Of a DNA stretch of 5,332 nucleotides, positions 1 through 5,237 are shown piece after piece; the first letter of the stretch is position 1; each line of letters opens with the position of its first letter. The notes beneath the pieces were generated by a model. That model saw only the letters and a list, made by a program, of their open reading frames with translations. It did not search any database and was not told the origin of the DNA. A program made the position numbers and the translations under genes. The stretch comes from Actinomycetota bacterium (lineage in GTDB: Bacteria; Actinomycetota; Humimicrobiia; Humimicrobiales; Humimicrobiaceae): positions 1 to 5,332 of the forward strand of contig JAQUMQ010000119.1 in NCBI GenBank assembly GCA_028718045.1. The letters are read 5' to 3'.

Positions 1-291
1 TAATTTTTCAAGCCTTTCCTGTTCGCAAGCAAGATAAAGCAATCCCTTTCCGTAGTTAATAAAAAAATTAACAGATTCGATTGTCGCTTTTTCTGCTGCC
101 TGGAATAAAACTCCTTCTGCCTCTTCTCCTTTATCATCGACAATGACCAGTATTTTTCCTGCTTTCATTTCCTTTGTTATTTCATCGAGTCTCGAAAAAA
201 TACTCGAGTTTTTAAGATTACCCCGGTTGTCTTTTAAACCGTTATTTTTAAAATTGCTGTTTTTGTTTAAAATATCATTTTTTAAATCCAT
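1..291 (-). CDS. ribBA: 3,4-dihydroxy-2-butanone-4-phosphate synthase domain protein (RibB or N-terminus of RibBA), partial, signature residues altered
   Basis: The first 97 residues are visible and the gene continues past the left edge. After an Asn/Lys-rich leader (residues 1-30) the RibB fold begins with IFSRLDEITKEMKAGK, followed by VDDKGEEAEG (51-60), AAEKAT and YGKGLLYLACEQERLEKL (80-97). These line up with the family pattern VDDEDRENEGD, AAE, G-GL-C-A-EERL. RibB normally makes 3,4-dihydroxy-2-butanone 4-phosphate from ribulose 5-phosphate, and in RibBA a GTP cyclohydrolase II domain follows; whether one follows here cannot be seen. In the DDEDRENEGD signature the Arg is Glu (E56) and the last Asp is Val (V61); the usual Cys of GL-C-A is Tyr (Y86). 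The Glu matching the family metal ligand (E57) is kept. The ATG lies three codons after an in-frame TAA (300-298) and overlaps the ribE stop by 17 nt, which suggests translational coupling. A GGAGG sits 15 nt upstream, inside ribE. Identity as RibB-like is firm; activity and the ribBA symbol are inference. Confidence 0.85.
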   Translation of the reverse strand, partial: MDLKNDILNKNSNFKNNGLKDNRGNLKNSSIFSRLDEITKEMKAGKILVIVDDKGEEAEGVLFQAAEKATIESVNFFINYGKGLLYLACEQERLEKL

Positions 292-1012
292 ATTTTTTTA
301 ACTTTTCCTCCAAGCTTAAATTTCCGCTGTTTTTATTTTTGATATCGTTGACCATGTCATACATTTTCAGTATGTTTAAGGAATCCTGCGGGCTTGATAG
401 CATGCTTCCTGAAAGAGCGTTGCCATATTTTGCCATGTTAAGAATATATCTTGCCATAAGATCCACTTCAATGTTTATTTTCTCTCCCGCTCTTTTATGT
501 TTCAGATTCGTATTTTCGAAAGTATAGGGAATTATGGTAAGGCTTATAATTTCATTTGAAATACCGGCTATCGTAAGGCTTATGCCGTCAATCGATATGG
601 AACCTTTTGGCGCAGAAAACGGTACTATATCTTTTGGTATTTTTATTTTGATTTCATAAAAATCACCTTGCTTTGATATTAAAATTATTTTACCCACATC
701 ATCTATATGTCCGCTTAATATGTGCCCTCCGAGTTTGTCGTTTGGTTTTAATGCGTCTTCAAGATTCAAATAATGTCCGGTTTTAAGGGATCCGAATGTA
801 GTCGATTTTAATGTCGAAAACGAGACATCGGCCTTAAAACTGTTTCCGGCAGAAAAATTTTTTACTGTCAGGCAACAGCCGTTTACCGAAACAGAGTCGC
901 CGGGCTCCATATCTCTTGTAAGCAAGAAACTCAAGACCTCGATTTCAAGCCCGGTATTAATTCTTACGGCTTTGTTTAATTTTCCGACTTCTTTTATTAT
1001 CCCCGTAAACAT
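275..1012 (-). CDS. ribE: riboflavin synthase, alpha chain
   Basis: The enzyme dismutates two 6,7-dimethyl-8-ribityllumazines to riboflavin plus the pyrimidinedione, the last step of the pathway, in the cytosol. It has two lumazine-binding barrels: residues 1 to about 97 with MFTGII at the N-terminus and VNGCCLTV (43-50), then about 98-190 with KGSISIDGISLTI and VDLMARYI. The GGHILSGHID segment (95-104) bridges them. Residues matching E. coli positions from memory are present: F2, C47, H97, H102, K136, S145, T147 and D184. The start is fixed because MFTG is nearly invariant. The protein is 245 aa against the usual 195-220. The surplus is a C-terminal tail (191-245) ending in LSLEEKLKKYGF, which resembles the short terminal helix seen in many riboflavin synthases, preceded by an extra linker of about 25-30 residues. 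It lies 113 nt downstream of ribD and overlaps ribB(A). No clear Shine-Dalgarno precedes the ATG. It is named ribE in E. coli-independent usage and ribC in E. coli. Confidence 0.96.
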   Translation of the reverse strand: MFTGIIKEVGKLNKAVRINTGLEIEVLSFLLTRDMEPGDSVSVNGCCLTVKNFSAGNSFKADVSFSTLKSTTFGSLKTGHYLNLEDALKPNDKLGGHILSGHIDDVGKIILISKQGDFYEIKIKIPKDIVPFSAPKGSISIDGISLTIAGISNEIISLTIIPYTFENTNLKHKRAGEKINIEVDLMARYILNMAKYGNALSGSMLSSPQDSLNILKMYDMVNDIKNKNSGNLSLEEKLKKYGFKK

Positions 1013-1125
1013 TTTGATAAGATTTATTATTAATTTTTCATTCTGTAATTTTTATTTATATAAGCTCTTATGTTCTTTATATATCTTTTATTTATTTGCA
1101 ATCACTTACATGCCGGTCGACGAAT

Positions 1126-2373
1126 TTAATATAAAGGATATGCCTCGATAAGCAAATCTTTGCCGCTGTTTTTTATCTTATCGAATTTTAAATTCAACGC
1201 ATCTTTCATATATTTTATGTTTAAATCGGCAAACATATTATAATCATTTTTGCCTCCGATTATTTTCGGTGCCAAAAACAAAACGAATTTGTCTATGAGT
1301 TTCTCTTTTAAAAATGAAGTTACAAGACTTGGGCCGGCTTCGACCATAATCGAAGTTGCTTCATATTTATTGTACAAACAATCTATAATTTCATTAAGGT
1401 TCAGATAGCCATTTTTTTCGTTTTTCCCAACTGCTATTATGTCTATCCCCATTAATTTTAATTGCTTGATTTTATCGGCGTTGCTTTTGTTTCTTTGCGC
1501 TTTTCTCAAAACGAAAATGATCGTTTTTACCAGTTTGGAAGTTCTTGCTATGTTTGAATCCTGATTTATAATGAGATTGCCGTCAAGAACAACTCTTAAA
1601 AATTTTGAATATGAAAGTTTCTTTTTTATATGACTTTCGGAATCTTCGACGACTATATATTTCCTGATCATATTTTCTTCGAAAGCATTCAGGTTTTTCA
1701 AATCAAAGGTTTTGGCAATGTTTTTTCGCGGGCATAGAAATGGGTTGTCTTTGATTACCGTGCCAATTCCCGTCAGAACACAACCGTATTCAAATCTTAA
1801 TTTTTGCACTGTGTTTCTGGATGTAATTCCGGTTATCCATCGGGAATTTCCGGTCGAAGCGGCAAGTTTTCCATCGATAGTGGAGGCAATTTTTGCGCAA
1901 ACAAAGGGTCTTTTAAGCCGTATTTGTTTGAAAAATATTTCATTTTGCTTCTCGGCTTTTTCACACATCAAACCAGTCCTGACTTTGATTCCGGCCTTTT
2001 TAAGTATTTCGGCGCCTTTTCCGTTAACTTTCGGATTTGGGTCAAGGCTGCTTATAATGACTTCCGAAAACTTATGTTTAATTATTGCCTCGGTGCAAGG
2101 AGGAGTTTTTCCGTAAAATGAGCAAGGTTCCAGAGTAACATAGATTTTCGAACCCTCTGGAATATTTTTCGCATTTTTGATGGCATTTATTTCGGCATGG
2201 TCGGTCCCGGACATTTTATGATAGCCGGAAGATATAATCATGTCATCTTTTACAATCAATGCTCCGACCATAGGATTTGGATTTGTAGTTCCCCTGCCTT
2301 TTTCTGCCAGTCGGAAAGCTATATTCATGAACTTTTTATCTTCTTTGCTGAAAACGTCTTTATCAGTGCTCAT
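1126..2373 (-). CDS. ribD: bifunctional diaminohydroxyphosphoribosylaminopyrimidine deaminase / 5-amino-6-(5-phosphoribosylamino)uracil reductase
   Basis: RibD carries out the deamination and the NADPH-dependent ribosyl reduction that follow GTP cyclohydrolase II. Deaminase domain (residues 12 to about 150): NPNPMVG (31-37), H52, zinc site HAE (59-61) and PCSFYGKTPPC with C84 and C93. Reductase domain (about 155-415): KIASTIDGKLAASTGNSRWITG (161-182, the substrate/NADPH region), GIGTVIKDNP (202-211), VVLDGNL (261-267), VEAGPS (344-349) and LAPKIIGG (367-374). At 415 aa it is longer than the usual 360-370. The surplus lies mainly in an insertion of about 40 residues (217-258) between the GTV-DNP segment and the VVLD strand. 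F86 occupies the place of the usual His in PCSHxGKTPPC. The ATG at 2373 is chosen because an in-frame TAA lies at 2382-2380; Met16 is a less likely alternative. No good Shine-Dalgarno is seen. It is the first gene behind the FMN riboswitch. Confidence 0.96.
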   Translation of the reverse strand: MSTDKDVFSKEDKKFMNIAFRLAEKGRGTTNPNPMVGALIVKDDMIISSGYHKMSGTDHAEINAIKNAKNIPEGSKIYVTLEPCSFYGKTPPCTEAIIKHKFSEVIISSLDPNPKVNGKGAEILKKAGIKVRTGLMCEKAEKQNEIFFKQIRLKRPFVCAKIASTIDGKLAASTGNSRWITGITSRNTVQKLRFEYGCVLTGIGTVIKDNPFLCPRKNIAKTFDLKNLNAFEENMIRKYIVVEDSESHIKKKLSYSKFLRVVLDGNLIINQDSNIARTSKLVKTIIFVLRKAQRNKSNADKIKQLKLMGIDIIAVGKNEKNGYLNLNEIIDCLYNKYEATSIMVEAGPSLVTSFLKEKLIDKFVLFLAPKIIGGKNDYNMFADLNIKYMKDALNLKFDKIKNSGKDLLIEAYPLY

Positions 2374-2569
2374 ATTAATTTATTAGATCTTGCAAAATAT
2401 ATTGTCAATAAGTGAAATTTGTTTATTTTTGTTATATTTTAATGAACTATAAACAAACTGCATTGTTTATTTTTTCATTTTTGTCTTAATTATTTTATTT
2501 AAATGTAAAATTTGTTTTTAGCTTTTCACGTATTTTCACGTATTATCATAAAAATGTAAAAGCACCTTT
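2374..2569 (-). other. AT-rich untranslated leader between the riboswitch terminator and ribD
   Basis: About 200 nt of very AT-rich sequence lie between the intrinsic terminator and the ribD start. No open frame of protein-like character was found here. It contains a tandem 10-bp repeat (2523-2542) and, close to ribD, a consensus TTGACA hexamer on the minus strand (2408-2403). Seventeen bases beyond that hexamer is only a poor TAATAA -10 match, which would give an almost leaderless ribD transcript. A riboswitch-independent ribD promoter is therefore possible but weakly supported. Confidence 0.5.
2523..2542. repeat. tandem direct repeat, 2 x 10 bp
   Basis: TTTTCACGTA occurs twice head to tail on the plus strand (2523-2532 and 2533-2542), reading TACGTGAAAA twice on the minus strand. 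It lies in the ribD leader downstream of the riboswitch terminator. Two perfect copies could be a protein-binding site or simple local duplication; nothing else indicates function. Confidence 0.6.
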
Positions 2570-2600
2570 AAAAAACAAAAACCATGGAGAAAATCCATGG
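2570..2600 (-). terminator. intrinsic terminator of the FMN riboswitch expression platform
   Basis: On the minus strand CCATGGA (2600-2594), a 5-nt loop and TCCATGG (2588-2582) form a perfect 7-bp stem. It is followed by T5-G-T6 (2581-2570), a classic Rho-independent terminator. It sits 41 nt after the riboswitch and well before ribD, so it would cut transcription before the operon. Its loop and 3' arm (2594-2586) are the complement of riboswitch bases 2652-2644, which gives an alternative antiterminator pairing. Confidence 0.88.
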
Positions 2601-2640
2601 CATTATTATATATGTAATGTAATTAAATAAAATCAGCCTT

Positions 2641-2750
2641 GAAATTTTCTCCCTTCCAGACTTTAACTGTCGGCCTTAGAATTTAACTAAGTCTGCTTTC
2701 GCTTGCGGGCTTTACCGCCGGTAGAGAATTTCACTCATTCTTGAAAATTC
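2641..2750 (-). ncRNA. FMN riboswitch (RFN element)
   Basis: Read on the minus strand this 110-nt segment carries the conserved RFN blocks in order: GTGAAATTCTCTACCGGCGG, then AAAGCCCGC, a short GC-AAAGC hairpin, a CTTAG...CTAAG hairpin, GCCGACAGTTAAAGTCTGGA and GGGAGAAAA. The closing helix P1 pairs GAATTTTC (2750-2743) with GAAAATTTC (2649-2641). FMN binding is known to repress riboflavin operons through this element. Here it stands at the very 5' end of the predicted transcript, upstream of an intrinsic terminator and ribD, so termination of the rib operon at high FMN is the expected outcome. Conservation of the core makes the call firm. Confidence 0.96.
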
Positions 2751-2757
2751 TTTAAAC

Positions 2758-2786
2758 ATTATATATAGCAAAATTTAAAAAATCAA
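2758..2786 (-). promoter_or_regulatory. sigma70-type promoter of the rib operon
   Basis: On the minus strand TTGATT (2786-2781) and a perfect TATAAT (2763-2758) are separated by exactly 17 bp. The predicted start point, about 7 nt downstream near 2751, coincides with the first base of riboswitch helix P1. This agreement between two independently found elements supports the call. Confidence 0.8.
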
Positions 2787-2851
2787 AATAATCGATAAAA
2801 AAGTTTTTGTAATTTTATGAATTTATCTTAAAAAACTTTGTTTACTATCTC

Positions 2852-2953
2852 TTATTTTTTTAGTCGGTGCGCATTTTGGAAGTTGTCTAATTTCTTTGAT
2901 TGTATCAGTCGTGACAGCATTGCAACAACTTGACGGTCTGTTGCTGAAGTCAT
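2852..2953 (-). other. doubtful 33-codon ORF in the intergenic region
   Basis: This minus-strand frame (ATG 2953-2951, TAA 2854-2852) encodes MTSATDRQVVAMLSRLIQ followed by a basic tail. The stretch is less AT-rich than its flanks. No Shine-Dalgarno precedes the ATG, and the frame stops shortly before the rib promoter. The ATDRQV opening vaguely recalls the N-terminal helix-turn-helix region of IS21-type transposases, but the similarity ends within about 20 residues. It may be a fragment of a lost mobile element or not a gene at all. A 6-bp inverted repeat, GCAACA (2922-2927) and TGTTGC (2939-2944), lies inside it. Confidence 0.2.
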
Positions 2954-2956
2954 AAC

Positions 2957-2989
2957 AAAAAGCAGATATTTAATAAAAAGCAGATATTT
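2957..2989. repeat. 15-bp direct repeat upstream of the permease gene
   Basis: AAAAAGCAGATATTT occurs at 2957-2971 and again at 2975-2989, a perfect duplication with an 18-bp period. It ends about 60 bp before the chosen start of the EamA permease. The copies flank the likely promoter region: a weak TTGCAT (2988-2993), 17 bp, TTAAAT (3011-3016) follows. The repeat is therefore a candidate operator, although replication slippage could also produce it. Confidence 0.65.
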
Positions 2990-3040
2990 GCATTTTTTTT
3001 GAGTAGATTATTAAATATACATAACTTGGAATCAAAAACC

Positions 3041-3046
3041 AGAAGG
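3041..3046 (+). promoter_or_regulatory. Shine-Dalgarno site that fixes the permease start
   Basis: AGAAGG lies 6 nt before ATG 3053. The alternative upstream in-frame TTG at 2999 has only a T-run before it. This site decides in favour of the shorter protein. Confidence 0.75.
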
Positions 3047-3052
3047 TATTTT

Positions 3053-3985
3053 ATGGCAGGCAAAAAAAACGGGATTCGCATCGAATACTTTTTGATGCTG
3101 ATAGTGTCATTTTTTTGGGCAATCGGACATCCTTTGGGAAGAATTATTTTACAAAAAGTTCATCCTTTCCAGCTTTCGGCTGTAACTTTAACATCCGGCT
3201 TCGTAAGTTTTTTTATTTATTTGGTTTTTACTGGTGGAATAAAAAAAATATTTAAGCTTTCATATCGTGATGTACTTGTATCGTTTGGACTTGGTGCTTT
3301 AGGATTTTTTTTGTATCAGATTTTGACATTCAGCGCGTTGGCACGCATCCCTGCTTCTGTAAATGCTGTTCTTATATCAAATAATGTTGTGTTTATAGTT
3401 ATCCTTTCAGCGTTCATTCTTAAGGAACGCATCAAACCATTGAGTATTATAGGTATAGTTTTTGCTGTCGGCGGTGTTTTGCTTGTTGTCTTTAATCAGG
3501 GATTTTCTATGAGTATCGGTTCCGGAAGCGTAAATTTTATTGGAATTTTATTTTCATTGCTTGCAGCTTTTTCTACTGCGCTTTATTCTGTGCTTGGAAA
3601 AAAAATACTTTATTTGAATGATCCGTTGATCGTTATCGTGCTTGCATTATTTTTTGGGGCAGTTTTACAAATAATACTTACTGTTTTCACGGTTGGTTTT
3701 TCGGAAATATCGACGGCAGGCTGGCAGATAAACGCATTGATGATTTTTCTTGGTATTACCATGATCGGTATCGCTAACTCTATCTGGTTTATGTGCTTAA
3801 AAGCATTTCCGGCATCACAGATTTCGATTTATATCTATCTTACACCTGTTTTTGCAGTTATTCTTTCCCTTGTCATTTTAAATGAAAAATTTTCATGGCT
3901 TTTCTGGATCGGCAGTGCTTTGATATTAACAGGAATTATAATAACTAATAAATTTTCAACCGGGTCAGCCAAGAAAGACGTATAA
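3053..3985 (+). CDS. EamA/DMT-family membrane transporter
   Basis: This is a 310-residue, strongly hydrophobic protein with about ten predicted membrane segments arranged as two EamA repeats (roughly residues 12-148 and 160-302). Each repeat ends with the typical motif: ASVNAVLISNNVVFIVILSA then LKERIKP (about 101-129), and ASQISIYIYLTPVFAVILSL then LNEKFSW (about 264-292). The N-terminus (MAGKKNGIRI) and C-terminus (STGSAKKDV) are short and charged. Family members export or exchange small metabolites such as amino acids, nucleosides or sugar phosphates across the inner membrane; the substrate cannot be read from sequence. The start is set by the AGAAGG ribosome site; the frame stays open upstream to a TTG at 2999, which would add 18 residues with no membrane role. 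The sugar kinase follows 46 bp downstream, so co-transcription is likely. Family assignment is firm; the physiological role is unknown. Confidence 0.9.
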   Translation: MAGKKNGIRIEYFLMLIVSFFWAIGHPLGRIILQKVHPFQLSAVTLTSGFVSFFIYLVFTGGIKKIFKLSYRDVLVSFGLGALGFFLYQILTFSALARIPASVNAVLISNNVVFIVILSAFILKERIKPLSIIGIVFAVGGVLLVVFNQGFSMSIGSGSVNFIGILFSLLAAFSTALYSVLGKKILYLNDPLIVIVLALFFGAVLQIILTVFTVGFSEISTAGWQINALMIFLGITMIGIANSIWFMCLKAFPASQISIYIYLTPVFAVILSLVILNEKFSWLFWIGSALILTGIIITNKFSTGSAKKDV

Positions 3986-3995
3986 TATGACATAT

Positions 3996-4023
3996 GCCAA
4001 ATAATGCTTGGCTTTGATATAAT
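3996..4023 (+). promoter_or_regulatory. inverted repeat and -10-like TATAAT before the kinase
   Basis: The 46-bp gap between permease and kinase holds GCCAA (3996-4000) and TTGGC (4008-4012) with a 7-nt spacer, then TATAAT (4018-4023). No acceptable -35 hexamer is found at 16-18 bp from the TATAAT. The inverted repeat lies where a repressor or activator would overlap a promoter. It is too short and lacks the T-run expected for a terminator. This may be an internal promoter/operator or coincidence in AT-rich DNA. Confidence 0.3.
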
Positions 4024-4031
4024 AAAAAGCT

Positions 4032-4931
4032 ATGGAAAAAAAATTTAAAGTTTTAGGCATGGGCGAAATATTGTGGGATGTTTTCCCGGATGTTAAGAAG
4101 CTTGGAGGTGCTCCGACGAATTTTACCTACCACATTTCAGCTCTTAGTCATGAGGGTATAATTGTGAGCAGAATCGGAGACGACGAATATGGAAGGGAAA
4201 TAATGGAACATCTTACAAGTTTGGGACTGCCGACGGATTTTATCCAAATCGATGGCGAGAAAAAAACCGGTGTTGTCGAAGTGCAAATTGACGAAAAAGA
4301 TCAACCGAATTACATAATAAAAGAGGATGTAGCATGGGATTACATACAATGGGACAATAAGTTTGATTTATTTATGGAAAATACCGATGCGATATGTTTC
4401 GGAACGCTTGCGCAAAGAAACAAGATATCAAGAAATACCATAATAAGCTTGTTGGAGAAGATGGGTAAAAACACAGTTAAAGTATATGACATTAATTTAA
4501 GACAATCCTTTTACGATAAAAGCATAATTAATGATTCTTTGAAACTCACGGATATATTAAAGTTGAATTCCGATGAATTGGAGGTATTGAGGACTTTGTT
4601 CGATATCGGCAAAAGCTATGACGAAAAAGAAACATGTAAATTTTTGATAGACAGTTATGGTTTAGACCTGATTTGCTTAACAAAGGGACAGGAAGGAAGT
4701 ATTTTAATTGATAAGCAAAATATTTGTCAGTCACCCTCATATCCTTATGAAGTAGCTGACAGAGTAGGAGCAGGGGATGCTTTTACGGCAGCCGTAGTCA
4801 TCCATTACTTAAAAGGCGATCCGATAGATGTTATCAGTGTTAAAGCAAATAAATTAGCTTCATGGGTAACGTCGAAAAGCGGCGGTACTCCTGTTTATGA
4901 TTTTGAAATCAAAAAGATTATGAATCTTTGA
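4032..4931 (+). CDS. PfkB-family carbohydrate kinase, fructokinase-like
   Basis: This 299-residue kinase has full family length (about 290-320) and no break. It shows GEILWDVFPD (11-20), the sugar-binding LGGAPTNFTYH (24-34), RIGDDEYG (47-54), VYDINLRQSFYD (151-162), LNSDEL (178-183), LTKGQEGS (216-223) and the PfkB signature DRVGAGDAF (243-251), where D249 is the catalytic base and GAGD the anion hole. The GE-LWDVFPD...LGGAP-NF opening is typical of fructokinase-like members that phosphorylate fructose or related sugars with ATP in the cytosol. DRVGAGDA rather than DTVGAGDA is also seen in some 2-keto-3-deoxygluconate kinases, so the substrate remains open. The ATG at 4032 gives the usual short lead-in; no good Shine-Dalgarno is visible. 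It probably shares a transcript with the upstream permease. A transposase remnant begins just after its stop, and a putative LacI-type regulator gene follows. Confidence 0.9.
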   Translation: MEKKFKVLGMGEILWDVFPDVKKLGGAPTNFTYHISALSHEGIIVSRIGDDEYGREIMEHLTSLGLPTDFIQIDGEKKTGVVEVQIDEKDQPNYIIKEDVAWDYIQWDNKFDLFMENTDAICFGTLAQRNKISRNTIISLLEKMGKNTVKVYDINLRQSFYDKSIINDSLKLTDILKLNSDELEVLRTLFDIGKSYDEKETCKFLIDSYGLDLICLTKGQEGSILIDKQNICQSPSYPYEVADRVGAGDAFTAAVVIHYLKGDPIDVISVKANKLASWVTSKSGGTPVYDFEIKKIMNL

Positions 4932-4935
4932 ATGA

Positions 4936-5232
4936 AATTCCACAGGCATCAAATATCTTCTTGTCATTTTTGACTTTCCTAAAAATATAAGAGAAAAGAT
5001 AAGAACTACAAATATAATAGAAAGATCATTTGGGGAAGCAAGAAGAAGAACAAGACCGATAGGATGTTTTGAAAATGAGGCAAGTGCCAATAGGATTATA
5101 TTTGGAGCAATATCCGGACTTAATAAAAACCGGAAGTCAAAACCCTTAAAAGAATTTACGCAAAAAAAGAGACATACTCAAGAATTCATACAAAAAACTT
5201 GCCGTAATCTTTTAAATGAAACTTTTAAATGA
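4936..5232 (+). pseudogene. C-terminal remnant of an IS256/Mutator-family transposase
   Basis: The frame open from 4936 to the TGA at 5230-5232 encodes about 98 residues. They include LLVIFDFPKNIREKIRTTN, IIERSFGEARRRTRPIGCF, NEASANRIIFGAI and PLKEFTQ, matching the C-terminal end of Mutator-type transposases (FP-IR-KIRTTN--ER-FRE-RRRTRP-GCF-N--S--R-I). There is no start codon with a ribosome site, and an in-frame TGA (4933-4935) blocks extension upstream. The N-terminal DNA-binding region and most of the DDE core are absent, and no terminal inverted repeats were found. The remnant starts four bases after the kinase stop, so an old insertion followed by a large deletion is the simplest account. 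Its 3' end lies only 5 bp before the next promoter. It is certainly non-functional as a transposase. Confidence 0.88.
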
Positions 5233-5237
5233 ACCTG

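Noticed and set aside
1013..1125. Promoter, terminator or small gene between ribD and ribE
   Set aside because: The 113-nt gap is AT-rich with only a 5-bp inverted repeat (1060-1071, 2-nt centre) and no convincing -35/-10 pair, T-tailed hairpin or open frame.
339..2415. Open frames on the plus strand at 339-527, 1712-2116, 1804-2121 and 2197-2415
   Set aside because: They lie antisense to ribE and ribD, whose conserved motifs run across the same bases, and their products have no recognisable features.
2999..3052. Longer permease start at TTG 2999
   Set aside because: A T-run with no Shine-Dalgarno precedes it, while ATG 3053 has AGAAGG at ideal spacing and gives the normal EamA N-terminus.
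3996..4019. Intrinsic terminator between permease and kinase
   Set aside because: The stem is only 5 bp with a 7-nt loop and is followed by TTTGATA rather than a T-run.
4137..5090. Open frames on the minus strand at 4137-4349, 4546-4740 and 4860-5090
   Set aside because: They are antisense to the sugar kinase and to the transposase remnant, both clearly coding on the plus strand, and show no protein-like motif.
5101..5140. CCGG-bearing inverted repeat near 5115-5133 as the end of an insertion sequence
   Set aside because: It lies inside the transposase reading frame, not outside it, and is only a few base pairs long.
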